Below are positions 1-11,959 of a stretch of DNA of 64,000 nucleotides, one piece after another (position 1 is the first letter of the stretch; each line of letters opens with the position of its first letter). This DNA is from Sipunculus nudus. Lineage: Eukaryota; Annelida; Sipuncula; Golfingiida; Sipunculidae. Where the stretch lies: the NCBI GenBank assembly GCA_026874595.1, contig CM049317.1:47082401-47146400 (forward strand). The letters run 5' to 3'. The position numbers were made by a program, and so were the translations under genes. Below the pieces are notes generated by a model that was not told where the DNA came from, searched no databases, and saw only the letters and a list, made by a program, of their open reading frames with translations.

Positions 1-880
1 ATATTTCGATATACCTGGTAGGTTAATAAGTTCTTTTAAATTCCCGCATTACAATTTTTTTGCAAAAAAATGGTCGCAACAGGATTATTTAAGATTTCTT
101 CCCCTTTTCCTTCCCTTATTTGTAACGTTTTGGTGGAAATCTATGTTCTCTCCATTATTTGGAGCTGTGACCTTGAAAAATATGTGAAGGTCATTGAAAG
201 TGGGTCAGTGGTATTGGATCTTTGCGACGCACGTACGGTCAAGACCTGCTGGAACAGAAATGACAGAGTAGAAAATATCTCAATACCTCAATAACTAGGA
301 TTTCTATCTATGGTAATAGGTGCAGACCAATTAGACCTTCGTTCCTTCATGCAAAACAAAAACAGAGCCGGGGTTAAAGATACTTTATCTCCAGTCTGAG
401 AGGGATAACATTTAGAGCACTACTCTTTAAAGGCTTTTCAGCACTAGGGACTACCAAATAATTTCATCATTGATTCGTCTCATATTTTCTCAGCTGCAGG
501 CACTCTGGCTGGACGGCTCCCCTGACAGCTGGAGGTGATATATTGATTCTTTTTAGTTCGCTCTTCTTCACTTCAAATACGGATTGCCAGTGTTTGTAAA
601 ACCGAATAAAATGCATGTCTATAATAAACCTCTTCTTTTGTTCTTTAGAATAGAGACCACTCCTAGAAAAGAATGTATCTTAGTGGTTTAGCTGCATTGT
701 GCTTTTTGTAACTAAGTCACGTTTATATTTATGGCCAGTTGATGGACAGTGACAATTAAAATGTCATTTATATTACAATTAATTGTGTTATATGCTCTAT
801 AAGCCATCTATATTGAAATCAGCTGTTTGAGAATCGTTAAATGGTAAAATAAGTACATACACTTCCGCCCTACATAACCA
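1..880. other. No recognised gene (left edge)
   Basis: This is AT-rich non-coding DNA with only short chance open frames. I see no splice-bounded coding segment, RNA gene, long repeat or transposon end in it. Confidence 0.6.
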
Positions 881-901
881 TTAAGCATTCATTTTTGTTT
901 T

Positions 902-1008
902 CAGATCATAGACATGTTTCCAGCGACAGGATGCGGCACGAAGTTACTCCGAAGATAGCGTCAAGGGCAGGATCTCTCTGCGGGAGACAGTTGTTGACAA
1001 TCGGGGCA
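902..1008 (+). other. Exon-like segment behind an acceptor-like site
   Basis: A pyrimidine-rich stretch ending TTTTGTTTTCAG (to about 904) is followed by about 105 bases that are more GC-rich than their surroundings. One frame is open for about 35 codons before a stop at about 1,007. No donor site and no recognisable protein family are visible, so this may be an isolated cryptic acceptor or an exon of a non-coding RNA. It abuts the start of a dispersed repeat at 1,007. Confidence 0.15.
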
Positions 1009-1271
1009 TGATTCAGCAGGGACGTCCAAAAACTCATTTATTCATGTTGGGTTGGACATGGAATGATCATACAATATTCCCAGTGTATAAATATTGTGAT
1101 ATATATAGAATAATATCTGAACACATTGCATATATGTTGATTCATGTAGCAAAACACTATAAGCGCTTCATCTGGACTCCACCCAGATAAAAAACGGGTC
1201 GTATACTGTGTCATAAGGACTGTTGGAAGCGCAAGTGAGTTCACTGTCTAATATCAAGTTTGCTCTCTAGA
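1007..1271 (+). repeat. Dispersed repeat R1, copy 1
   Basis: This block recurs, diverged but collinear, at 1,817-2,058. Shared landmarks include GATTCAGCA, TTTATTCATGTTGGGTTGG, ATATGTTGATTCATGTA, AGCGCTTCATCT, CACCCAGATAAAAAA and CTGTCTAATA. The short open frames on both strands here are not coding. The block is followed directly by repeat R2. Confidence 0.8.
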
Positions 1272-1301
1272 ACATTAAAAGAAGGCTTATTTTATCATAT
1301 A

Positions 1302-1652
1302 GTTTAAACATGTACGGTACCATGAATGAATACTTGCCTAGACATTTACAGTACTTCCATTTTCATTTTATTATATAATTGAGTAGCCCAGTCACCACAC
1401 CCCAAATAATACAACACTGATAATTAAATTTTCCCTAATTTCAGACTCCAAATATCAGCTAATAGAAATAATAGCTTGGAAGTAATTTTTATTTTAAAAA
1501 AATAGACATGTTTAAGAAAATGTTGCATTGGTTTATTCTTATTAAGTAAAACAATAGGTAGAGGTACATCCCTGGGACGTTATTTCCAAATTCTTCAAAT
1601 GAAACAACCATAAAATTTAAGTTAATGAATCATGCATTCCACACAAGTATAA
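1302..1652 (+). repeat. Dispersed repeat R2, copy 1
   Basis: A diverged direct copy lies at 4,153-4,532. Shared landmarks include TACGGTACCATRAATGAATACTT, ATTTACAGTAC, GACGTTATTTC and GTTAATGAATCATGCAT (one-base differences). No coding capacity or terminal repeat is evident, so the family is not identified. R1 and R2 are adjacent here but separated in the second set, which suggests two independent repeats or a rearranged composite. Confidence 0.75.
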
Positions 1653-1778
1653 TGGACGTATAATGGACATATAATACAAGTTTAATGCAAATAAAACGCA
1701 AGTAAAATGCAAGTAAAAAGCAAGTATAATGCAAGTATAATGCAAGTATAAGGAAAGTATAAGACAAGTATATGGCAC
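1641..1778 (+). repeat. 11-bp minisatellite
   Basis: About ten degenerate copies of CAAGTATAATG run in tandem, some lengthened or shortened by a base. The minus-strand open frame across it is produced by the repeat and is not a gene. Confidence 0.8.
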
Positions 1779-1816
1779 GCGAAGTCTTGACCAGAGAGTC
1801 CGTTTCATATTATCAT

Positions 1817-2058
1817 CACGATTCAGCATTTATTCATGTTGGGTTGGGCATTGAATGAATCATATAATATTCCCTGTGTATAAATATCGTGATGTATACA
1901 GAATATTTCTGAACGCATTGTATATATGTTGATTCATGTATATATATGTATTAGCGCTTCATCTAAACTGCACCCAGATAAAAAATGGGTTGCATATTGT
2001 GTCAGGAGGACTGACGCGAGTGAATTCTCTGTCTAATAATTCCCAGTTTTCTCGCTAG
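1817..2058 (+). repeat. Dispersed repeat R1, copy 2
   Basis: Direct, diverged copy of 1,007-1,271, in the same orientation and about 800 bases downstream. It lacks the first short segment (GGGACGTCCAAAAACTC) of copy 1. Between 2,059 and 2,265 I recognise nothing. Confidence 0.8.
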
Positions 2059-2265
2059 GGGTCAGCAAACTTTGTCTTTATTAATGTGAGTCACGTCTGT
2101 GGGACACAGGATGTATACAAGTAATCTGTTTTATTGGATTCAACGGATATAGGAGAAGAAAATGAAGTAAAAACTAAGAAAACGTGACAGCACAACATAC
2201 ACAGCGCCGCTATTACTGATTCCCCCGGCTAATATATAAATCAAGAGATATATTTGATAATCTGA

Positions 2266-2472
2266 CTGAGATATACTTGATCCTCTCTCTATGAGATATA
2301 CTGAATCCTCTCATTATGAGATATACTTTTTCCTCTCAGGATGAGATATACTTAATCTTCTCACTTCGAGATACTGGATCCTTTCAGTACGAGATATACT
2401 GGATCCTCTGACTATGAGAATTACTTGATCCTCTCACTATGAGAAACTGAATCCTCATAGTATGAGAAATGT
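2266..2472 (+). repeat. 25-bp minisatellite
   Basis: About eight copies of a unit close to GAGATATACTTGATCCTCTC plus five bases are arranged in tandem. Most are exactly 25 bases and two are 23. Substitutions are concentrated in the second half of the unit. Confidence 0.85.
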
Positions 2473-2494
2473 ATTAATTTTTTAATTTGCCCTT

Positions 2495-2542
<48 letters not shown>

Positions 2543-2557
2543 CATATATATATATAC

Positions 2558-2601
<44 letters not shown>

Positions 2602-2602
2602 G
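2495..2602. repeat. (TA)n microsatellite with CA interruptions
   Basis: About 108 bases of alternating TA are punctuated by CATA and GTATA interruptions. Both strands translate to Tyr-Ile runs, which explains the open frames here. Confidence 0.95.
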
Positions 2603-3925
2603 CATGGGGATTTTGCGGTATGATTTTCAGTCATGCAAAATGGATAAAACTGTTCTGCTGTGTCGTGTTCATTTAAGACGACAGACATTAGGTATCAGGT
2701 ATCAGAAAAACCTAATTTACTGTAAGTTAATATGGCTGGCAAGTGTAAAGCTTTAGCAAATCAAATTACACAAATAGTATCCAATCGCAGATTAAATGCT
2801 GAAACTGAGAAATAAGAGAAGCAATAAGTATTTCGGAAATTATTTCTGAACTAGAAATATTTTTAAATATATCAAATATTTCGTTACACAGTAAATATTC
2901 GTAAATCAGGTAACCTTACATTTTCTAAGGACGGAGCTGTTATTTTAATTCTTTGTATTATTCCACATGGAGATACAAAAATCAAATACAAAGGAAGCCG
3001 GTTGGTCACTCATGGGCAACTTAATAAAGTTCAATTCCTAAAAAAAGGGCATAAATAATTTAGGTTCAGTCGCTTCGCAAATTTATTCTCATGGATTGTT
3101 AATTAATGAAATATGTAGAAACGTCGATAAAAATTATGTTGGTCGAATGAAGGTTATGTTTGATCGCTAAAAGATATATATATATATATAAATACATATA
3201 AAAAATAAAGACATATATATATATATACATACGAAATGTTGGTGTACAAAGTCGTACAAAATGTATTTTTATCCTGTTATTTACCTTTTTAATTTTCTGA
3301 TCTTTATATATACATATATGTGTGTGTGTGTGTGTGTGTGTGTATGGTGTACTTAAATAACGATCCGTTTCACGCACCGTGCCCTACCATAGCATGCTCT
3401 ACATAGAGTATCGGGCATATATATATATATTTAAATATTTATGTATTTTTCTAACCTTTACATATTGACGTAAAGTAATTCTGGTTATCTCTAGCATGAA
3501 AATGGTAGGATAAATAATATCAGTTGTACAAATGCTAATTGCAAACGTGATCTTGTATATTTTCTGACACCAAAAACAATCCAATCATTGTGTGTGATAG
3601 AATGATCTTGGTATTTATTTTGTTAATGTTGTTAATGTTAATACAGTAATGGATTGTAAATCATGTACATTCACATACTCTTCATTATCAAATCATACGC
3701 GCACATCCTTATATAAAAAAACGAAGCCATAATGCCGAAACAAAACTAATAAACTTCAAGAAATGCATGCGTGTCATTCCAATACATGGTATGACACTGC
3801 AAGGTCGTTTTAAGTTCAACTATGACTTTTTCAATTATGACCTGAAACATCATTTTGGCCAATTACAATATATTAAAAGGGTATTAAGAGTCTTGTCTTG
3901 TTAGTATACTCAAAATTGACTGAAT
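2603..3925. other. AT-rich DNA with short simple repeats, no gene
   Basis: The stretch contains short (TA)n tracts at about 3,174-3,190, 3,213-3,228 and 3,417-3,431, and a (TG)n tract with TA flank at 3,306-3,343. No coding or RNA gene is recognised in the rest. Confidence 0.7.
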
Positions 3926-4140
3926 GTGGAACATTTAAGGGTTCTTACTGGAACCTTAAACACATGGTTCTTTTTGGAACCTCACGAGGGTTCTGTTCTG
4001 GAACCTTACAGGTTCCACCCGGAACCTATAAAGGTTCCGAGAGAAATTCTTTATGATCTTGACAGTGGACTGAGTGGGGAACCTTTGAAGGTTCTTTGTT
4101 GAACCCTAGGTATATGGTTCTTTATGACAAATTCAATGAA
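3925..4140. repeat. GGTTC/GAACC hairpin cluster
   Basis: At least a dozen alternating GGTTC and GAACC pentamers occur in about 200 bases. They form nested short hairpins such as GGAACCTATAAAGGTTCC near 4,020. The pattern resembles foldback satellites seen in several animal genomes. I see no coding function. Confidence 0.75.
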
Positions 4141-4152
4141 GGCATAAACATC

Positions 4153-4532
4153 GTTTAAATCCATATACGGTACCATAAATGAATACTTTCCCAGATATTT
4201 ACAGTACGTCCGAGTTCTATATAATTACAACATAAACTGCATTCCATCCTATTTTAGTTGCGTAGCCAAGCCGCCCAAACCCTCTCACATTACAACAATG
4301 ATAATATTTTTTTCCATAATTTCATACTCTAAATATCTGCTAATGAAAATTATAGCATCAAAATAATCTTAATAAAAAATTGAAATGCGTACAAAAGCGT
4401 TTCATAGTTGTTTTATTTCATTAACATCAAGATAAAAATCGGAACAGATATATCACTACGACGTTATTTCTGAATTCTTCAAATTGGAAAACCAAAGAAT
4501 TTGAGTTAATGATTCATGCATACCGCACAAAT
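4153..4532 (+). repeat. Dispersed repeat R2, copy 2
   Basis: Direct, diverged copy of 1,302-1,652, slightly longer because of small insertions. It begins immediately after the GGTTC/GAACC cluster. Confidence 0.75.
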
Positions 4533-4693
4533 GATTATCGAATACAACTTTTTTAATTAATTCACATTTTTTCAACCAATCTTAATTTCTGTTATGCTCC
4601 GGACACTATTTATCTTGTTCAGAAAAATTAAAAAAAAAATACAAAAATATTGAAGTTCGGCAGAATTAAAAATTTTCCTGGACTGAAGTCTCG

Positions 4694-4694
<1 letters not shown>

Positions 4695-4741
<47 letters not shown>

Positions 4742-4750
4742 ATATATATA
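4695..4750. repeat. Compound (TC)n(AC)n(TA)n microsatellite
   Basis: Three dinucleotide tracts abut: about 30 bases of TC, 14 of AC and 10 of TA. The Arg-Glu run on the minus strand comes only from this repeat. Confidence 0.95.
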
Positions 4751-4852
4751 ATATGTACAACATGTATGAATACGCAATGGCACCACTAGCCTAGCGCATG
4801 TATAAAAAATTCTCGGACTGGCTAAGCCCTTAATTTGTAATGAGGCTAACAA

Positions 4853-5115
4853 TAGCCCCATTCGCATACACACATTTATCCATGTGACTATTTATACACA
4901 TGTATGTAAATTTACTTATGTAGTAAGTATACGGTGTCATGTGGACAGATTTGCATATGTGAGTATAAATACTTCTGGAGTAATCTGACATGAGTAAAAG
5001 TATATTTGCACGACCTCAGGAGGTGATGCAAAAGTATATTTGCATGCATGTAACTTTACTTGTTACGTAAATTTTGTGATGTAAACAGATTTCTATTTGC
5101 GTATATAAGCTAACT
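4853..5115 (+). repeat. Degenerate repeat with TATGTAAATTTACTTATG core
   Basis: The block from AGCCCCATT through ACACATTTAT, CATGTGACTATTT and GTAAATTTACTTATG is partly repeated in tandem at about 5,040-5,110. It appears again, inverted and diverged, at about 6,890-6,985. The family is not identified. From 5,116 to 5,795 I recognise nothing. Confidence 0.5.
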
Positions 5116-5799
5116 GAGCTTTTATGTTACAAATTGGCCATTGATTACATATTCATTAATTTAAACCAGCAATTCAGTCGTCTTTCGTGGTCAAGATCGG
5201 AATTCACATTACGTGGTCAAAATCAAAACAAAAAACATATTGTTTATAGAGCTACGAATGCACTCTACATGTTATGATATGAAAACTGTTGTTGTTTTTT
5301 TTTATTTTTTAGACCTAGATTTTAAAATATTTAATAGATTTCTGTTATTTGATTAAAAATAATTTATTCCTACATGAATTGCCGATTAAGAATACCAATA
5401 TGCATCATGTAAAAATATGGGTAAAAAGTTATACTTAAATATTTGGTTGTTAGTGGTACTTACATTCAAAATTATGGTTTTCACGGCATTTAGGTTTTAA
5501 ATGTGCATGAATAATTGTTGTCAAATTTTCACCTATAAACGGCTTCCTGTTAAAGAAAGGCCCTACGTACGCATCCCAGTGCATATGTTTAATCGATATC
5601 TTGAAAACTGAATGTTTTGAGTCATACATGGCTGTAAGGTAAATAAGAAAAACCACAATATTTTATCTTTAAAAAATCAGCCAGTTACGAGAAATCATAA
5701 AGTTTTCATACGCCACATTGTAGGGAATATTCTTAGGTTTCTGAATATGTATATATCAGGTGATATAACCGCGGGACAATTTAAGATGGTAATAAAGGG

Positions 5800-6108
5800 G
5801 ATGGGGCGGTGGTGAGATGGCTAAGGTGCCGGGCTCATGATGGAGAAGTCGTGAGTTCGAATCCCGGTCTGACCCCCACCGTGCCAAGACCCTTAGCAAG
5901 GTCCCAACCGCAAGTGTGCCTCTGTCCACCCAGCAGTAGAAATGGGTACCAGTAATTACTGAGAAGGTAACCTGCGATGGACTAGCGTCCCATCTAGGAG
6001 GAGTTTAACTCATAAGTCGCTTCACGCTTCCGAAACCGGGATAAGCTCTGGCCTGATGAGCCATTAGGCTCGGGTGTAAAAGCCCAGCAGACTTTACCTT
6101 TTACCTTA
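5800..6108 (+). mobile_element. tRNA-derived SINE
   Basis: The head contains an RNA polymerase III A box-like TGGCTAAGGTG (5,818-5,828) and a near-consensus B box AGTTCGAATCC (5,854-5,864), 25 bases apart as in a tRNA. The 'tRNA' does not close into a functional acceptor stem. A non-tRNA body follows, with CACCGTGCCAAGACCC, CTGTCCACCCAGCAGTAGAA and GGCCTGATGAGCC landmarks, then a short TTTACC-repeat tail at about 6,093-6,108. This layout (pol III head, conserved body, simple tail) is diagnostic of a SINE. No flanking target duplication was clear. Confidence 0.85.
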
Positions 6109-7752
6109 ATATAGAGGGTGACAAACTTTAGTAATTTTGTCTTTGAGGCACTGGTGGGGAATGAACCAGGTACCAGGCTACAACCACCTATACCCGGCCA
6201 TCCCTTTTAATTAAATATTTCACACATTACTACTAAAGATACAACTGACCTGTGAGCTATAAAGTCCATCCTTCATTCCGCTGTCTGTCTGTTAATACAT
6301 TCTCTAACGGATACTCACAATTTTTTGTTATATCTGTATGTTGGGTCAAGTGAGCATAGCTAATTTGGTATCGTCACCTACAACTTAGTCTATATTTTGT
6401 GCATATTATGTGCGTATTTTGTGCAAAGGGCTGGTTGGAGAGTGTACATGTGGTATGCTATGTCATCTTGGTATAAGCCATAATAATAAAAAAATGAAAG
6501 TGTGGGCATCATCCTGACACGTATGCCTATTATTATGGAAATATGAAGAAAACTGTCCACACATATTTCTTTCAGTGACTGCGCAGACATTTTAGTGGTT
6601 TGGATTAGCCTAATTTGTAAACATCTTCATTCAATTCAAACCTTATAGCATTTTTATGCAAAAATGCATGTCCGAAACGTCCTTGTCCGGATGGTCCAAG
6701 TCCGGAATGTCCTAATCCGTCCGTCCTACATGCAATAGAATAATTCTTGTTCCTATAGCTGTTGTGTCTTTAAAGAAGAAATATTCAAACGTGAGCTTTG
6801 GGTCCTTGGGTCCTTGTTTAATTCTTAAAGTGTGTTTAAATGTCAATTTGTAAACATGGACCTTAATGAAATGTGAACACAATGTAAATATACTCAGAGT
6901 AGAATTTTACTTACAGGTGTAAATTTACTCCATATGCTAAAATAACTACACGAGTAAATGTCTGCATATAAATGGGGCTTAAGGTGGCATGAACAAAGTA
7001 CAGGTGGGCTCCTGTAAAACGATTGATCACATTTCTTTTTTTAATTCGTTCATAGTAATAGCTTATCCACCGCAAATATCTGTCAGACATATTATGTCAC
7101 CATAACCTCAGCCACTGCATCATATAAGTGAGAATTTCAGAAATGCAAAAAACAAGGTCACAGCCATTACTGCAATGTTTAGACGTAACAACAATGCTAG
7201 AATTCACAGACTGAATGTCACGTATGCTTGAAAAATCATTTCTATACAGTCCTTGAGAGAAATATATTTGATTTCAAATGGTAACAACATATCACAAAAT
7301 GAATAAATACCTGTCTACAATATGCTTTTTTTCCCTTATGTTCAGAGGTTTTGAGTTGTTTCATGCAGATCAATATCTGACATTATACCGCAAGGCGGAG
7401 GAGGGTCGATGCTCTGGCGACCGAGGAGTCGGCTATTGTTGAAATTCGGAATATCACAGAACACATTAAATATCGATCTTTTCCTTCAGTAGGAGTCCGG
7501 ATTCCTAAATGCCAGGTATCTGAGACTCAGATTCCAAGCATCATTAGATTTATGTTCGTCGGAGAATACTTGAGATTCCGTCAAGGACATAGCTCGTATA
7601 CAATATCTCCCTCCTACGCTGCAGATATTCTGTATTCACAAACAAAATATTATTCATTAAAAACATAAGGATGGTCTGATAAGATGGTCAAATGATGTTC
7701 CTATAACAATAGCCCATGTTGTCAAAATATTAAAAAAAAAATTCATTTATTG

Positions 7753-7755
<3 letters not shown>
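6109..7755. other. No gene recognised
   Basis: Contents are a short cluster of GTCCGGAA-like units at about 6,665-6,725 and an inverted degenerate copy of the 4,853 repeat at about 6,890-6,985. The remainder is unrecognised AT-rich sequence without splice-bounded coding segments. Confidence 0.6.
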
Positions 7756-7787
<32 letters not shown>

Positions 7788-7814
7788 TATATATATATAT
7801 TTATATATATATAT
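7756..7814. repeat. (TA)n microsatellite
   Basis: About 59 bases of alternating TA with two AAA/TTT interruptions. From 7,815 to 8,090 no feature is recognised. Confidence 0.95.
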
Positions 7815-8090
7815 CTGTTCTCTTCATCTGCCTCTCTTTGTCTCCTCTATTTTTGAATATATATAATAGATAACTTCAACATACTACCGAACGCCATCAT
7901 CCAAACCATCGTATTAGATATAATAACAATTTGTACAATTCATGTAAAATGAATTAGTTTATAAATAAAATATATTATATTCATCATGGTACATTCTTTG
8001 GTACATCACATAGTTATCACACGTCATGTCTTTAAGAATGATCATTATATATATAGGGTGTATAACGCAACAACTATCTATATATCTAAC

Positions 8091-8366
8091 TTGTTTTTAA
8101 CCTGTTCTTGTTTGAAAACTCTTTTTTTGTTACTTAGTATCTAATTTCACGTGTTTTACTTTGATTACCCTTTGCATTACTTTTTTTGTAGGACTGCTCT
8201 GTGTCATACTTTAAAGGTGCTTTATTTATTGTTTTAACCGGTTCTTGTTTGAAAACTCTTTTTTTTTTGGTTACTTTGTATCTGACTTCACGTGTTTTGC
8301 TTTGATTACCCTTTGCATTACTTGTTTTGTAGGACTGCTCTGTGTCATACTTTAAAGGTGCTTTAT
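8091..8366 (+). repeat. 138-bp tandem duplication
   Basis: Two adjacent copies (about 8,095-8,232 and 8,233-8,366) are nearly identical. They share GTTCTTGTTTGAAAACTC, CACGTGTTTTRCTTTGATTA and GGACTGCTCTGTGTCATACT. The differences are a handful of substitutions and T-run lengths, so the duplication looks fairly recent. It sits at the start of a T-rich stretch that runs to about 8,790. Confidence 0.9.
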
Positions 8367-9130
8367 TGCACTCTGCTTAACTTCGTGTCTTTTCCTTTGG
8401 TCGCACTGAACCTAACAGTTTTTGTTATTTATCCATGTTAATCTTTCTTTGAATTCACCTTATCATTTTCTTTAACTTATTTCATTTTTAGTTTTTTTTT
8501 GTCTAAAGTCTTATGTAATAGTTTGTCATTTGTCTACTATTACATTTATATTAGGGATCTATGTTTTGATCCTCATTGTATGTGTCATGTGCGTTCTGTG
8601 TTTTAATGCTCTTTGTTTATCCTGACAAATTTTATTGTTTAAAGTTAATTCTAAGTTTGTTTTATATATTACTGTGTCTAATTGCTCACTCTCTGACTTC
8701 AATTATGTTTGTATGACAAATCTTGTCAGAATATTTCATAATTTATTTATTACACGTTTTGATATTTTTGTTTGTGTCCAGAGTCTATCAGAATAAATGA
8801 AACAAAAGTAGATTACTTCAAGTTCGAAATTGATATGTTAAGCGTAAGACACTGCCTATAATTTCCATTCATTTGCTTTGGCAGAAGTTCTGATTGAAAT
8901 ACACATACTCAGATACATTGGCTTTTTATAAGTTATTGTTCATACCTTTAAGTCAACCTCATAAAACTACAAAATGTTTTTGAAAGTATTTACAATTTCC
9001 TCTAGCAGCACAGAATATCAGACACACTGACACATTTCCAATATAAGCCTCGCGAGGTCCAATCTTAGTCTCTCTCCTTTTCATCCATCCGAACACCTTA
9101 ACCCTTTGTGCCCTTTTAATGTATTGTATA
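8367..9130. other. T-skewed AT-rich DNA, no gene
   Basis: T clearly exceeds A on the plus strand from about 8,370 to 8,770, similar in style to 19,000-20,340. No coding feature is recognised. Confidence 0.5.
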
Positions 9131-10100
9131 TTATCCCATGCCATGGAGGGTCTCCTGGATTTCAAAAGTGCCAGTAACGTTTTCTATTATTATACCTTCT
9201 TATTCAGATCACTGTTGTATTATTGCAGATAATCGTCTTATTCTTACCTGTCAATTCGCTTGCCGTCACTCGCTTGGCTTTCATTTGGTCGTGTGTTCGT
9301 CAGACCGTCCATCAGGGCGCACGATATGGGCGCGCAAGGTGCTCAATACCGCCTTTTGACTGGTAACAAGCGCGAGAACAAATTCTTCATTGGTTCTAAG
9401 TATACAGTAACATTCGCGGTTAGTTGCTCCTCCCGATAATCACTTGTTTAATTGAAGCCCCGGAATAGAGCTCAGAGCACAAGGCTTTCTTTTTCCCTTA
9501 TTATATCCGATCTGAATGCTGTTTCGTTTTGGGTTATGCAACGATCGTCCTTAAACTCAAGTCTTAACGGGAACAAAAATGTGGCACGATCGATAACCGG
9601 CCTTTCTCGCCAGACACATAAAAAAGGTCGCTATACCCGGGCGGGATGGGGCGGACACGGAGCCAAATCGCCTGAGAACCAAACTAGCCGAGAAAAAAAG
9701 CCATCATCCACAAAACAGAGGACACTGGGACTTTGATTCTGGCCGCTCTTGATATAATCTCAACTCAGCTTTGGTAAACGACTAATTGTATTTAAGCAGC
9801 CCTTATGTATTCCACTGGCCATCTCTTATGTTAACCTGCTGTCACGCTGGATGTGAGTTATCACTGGAAGTTGGGACAGTCTGCTAAAAACTGATGATGG
9901 CGGAAAGGTGGGACGAGACGCCGCAGACATCGCCTCTTCAATCTTTCCCTAATGGAGCAAGTTTAACAAAACACATCGCGGTCTGCCACCCCGGGTCAAG
10001 GCCAGGCGGTCCAGCCCAGCAACCAACAACTCTCACAACACATATAAAACCACAATTGTCACCTCTGCAGATCTTTAAAAAATACCACGTATAGCATGGA
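9131..10100. promoter_or_regulatory. Relatively GC- and CpG-rich non-coding stretch
   Basis: The segment is richer in G+C and CpG than its AT-rich flanks, especially 9,250-9,700 and 9,890-10,030. Open frames of up to 94 codons exist but resemble no family I know and lack splice support. This could be a regulatory region, an unrecognised exon or an old repeat. The function is unproven. Confidence 0.25.
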
Positions 10101-10814
10101 AAGAAACTATTCGCCTAGTTTTTATACATGAATCCCTTTATGATATATTTAACCGTTTTCCCTGGAGAAATAGCTTATACTCCCTTTTTATCAGGGAATT
10201 TTATCTTTTATGGCGGTTTATTAGTATTATTTTATGTGATCGTGACTTGTTCGTTTGGGTTGGTGAGCTGTTATTATCTCTTTTTTTTTCTTTATGATTC
10301 TTAGCATTATATTTCCGAGACTTTCACCGAAGCATATAGCAACCTTGGATTAAAAAATAAATATTTTTCGTTATATGAAAATTAAAAATCAAATAAAACT
10401 TTTCAATATGGGAAACATGTACACATAAATGAATCGGGTTCATTTCTTCATCAAATTGAACAGATTTAGTAATCCCATGAATGAAAAAAATGTGTAATTG
10501 TATTAAAAACGTGCTAATGTTATTCGTTATACATTATGAGAATTTAAAAGAAAAAATTGGTAAAATATGATATAATCATAGATATGGAGTCGTATATAGT
10601 CGTATTTATTTAATATAGTCGAAGATGAAATAAAGCGATTTCTAGAATGTATTTTAAGACACTAAGTAAATAATTAGTTAATTATTATTCATATGTGTGA
10701 GCTTAACATACATAATTGCAAACTGTTTGATATTTTTGTATTTTTTTTTACTTATTTCTTTTTTGTACCAATTTTTTACTTCAGTTGTACTTTCAATTTA
10801 TTTATAAGCCATGT
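10101..10814. other. AT-rich DNA, no feature recognised
   Basis: Long A/T runs without repeats, splice-bounded coding segments or RNA genes that I can identify. Confidence 0.6.
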
Positions 10815-10981
10815 GCATCACCTAGGTTAAGCACCACAATTTATCATGTAAAGTGATGTTATGTTGATTATATGGTTCTATCGGCCGGAGGCCTTTACAC
10901 CTGAATAAACTATTTTAATTATAAGTTAATTTTAAGCCTAAAGGTCCTTTTACGGTGGTGCTTTAACACTCCCCCTCCTGA
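10815..10981 (-). mobile_element. Possible short LTR next to a polypurine tract
   Basis: On the minus strand the purine run AGGAGGGGGAG (about 10,970-10,980) is followed immediately by TGTTAAAGCACCACC. That is the expected junction of a polypurine tract with the 3' LTR of a retrotransposon. The other end, about 140 bases away, carries the inverted GTGGTGCTTAACC. The short length would suit a Copia-type LTR. No gag-pol sequence is seen upstream, so this may be a remnant or a coincidence. Alternatively it is a small inverted-repeat element. Confidence 0.35.
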
Positions 10982-11950
10982 TAAGTACAACTATTTGTAC
11001 ATTCACCTTTATTTTTTACCGGAATTGTTTTAGCGAACAGTTTATTTATTAAATTACAGAATCAAACTGAACGTACGAGTTTTTTTAGTTATAATTACAA
11101 CTAATACAGTATCTCAATAGTAACTATCAGGGCGATCTCTTTCAATGTCAGCCAAAACGAAAATATCTTATAAGATATGAAGAGATATATTTATTACTCC
11201 CTTAAAATATACAGGAATGCATGTGTTGTTGACAAGTTATTAAATCCGATGAAATGACGTAGTGTACTGAACTAGGACAGTAAATATAAAGTAATTATAA
11301 AGAATTATGTGCTAGACTACAATGAAAAAAGTCAGGTTACGATACATTCAAGTATTACTAAAGACGATTGTATACATATATTAAGATAATGACATACCAT
11401 TAGAATATATAAAATAGGCTGTATAGGTTCAATACTGTAGAATACGCGTTACTTACTGCAGTGTGGACAACCCCGAATTAATTTAGTGATAGTTTGAGAG
11501 AGCATTAATCATATAGGTCAAGATTAATTGTGAGTAATCAAGATAGGGACAGCTGGCAGCTGGAAGATCAGGTTATAGTCCTGGAGTAAACCGAATTTAC
11601 ACATGTTTTATTTGTTTTCCTTCAAATCATATATATTATGTCAGATGATTGTAGCATATCAATTTTCCACCCAAGAAGGAAGGTCCCGCTAAAATATCAT
11701 TCATTACGTTAAGACTGCTTATTTGTTCCCATGCTTAACTTTCGAAAAGAGGCAAAAGATGGTTTTGGGAGTGGCAATCAAATCTTCATCTTTATCGTGT
11801 GTAAAACATAAGATCTACTAATAGGTAAAAAATAGGTGGGTTTCTAAGACCCGCGCGAAAGCATTTTAACATTTCCATGTTAAATGAGACGGACTTTGAC
11901 GCTGATTATACTGAGTACGGGTACTAACAGAGTCTAGAGTCCTATCCCAT
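10982..11950. other. No gene recognised
   Basis: Unremarkable AT-rich sequence. I see no conserved coding segment, repeat or RNA gene. Confidence 0.6.
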
Positions 11951-11959
11951 ATTTTGGCT

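Noticed and set aside
4572..4873. Arg-Glu-repeat protein
   Set aside because: Product of a (TC)n microsatellite read on the minus strand.
5800..5875. Functional tRNA gene
   Set aside because: A and B boxes are present but the acceptor and anticodon stems do not close, and a SINE body and simple tail follow.
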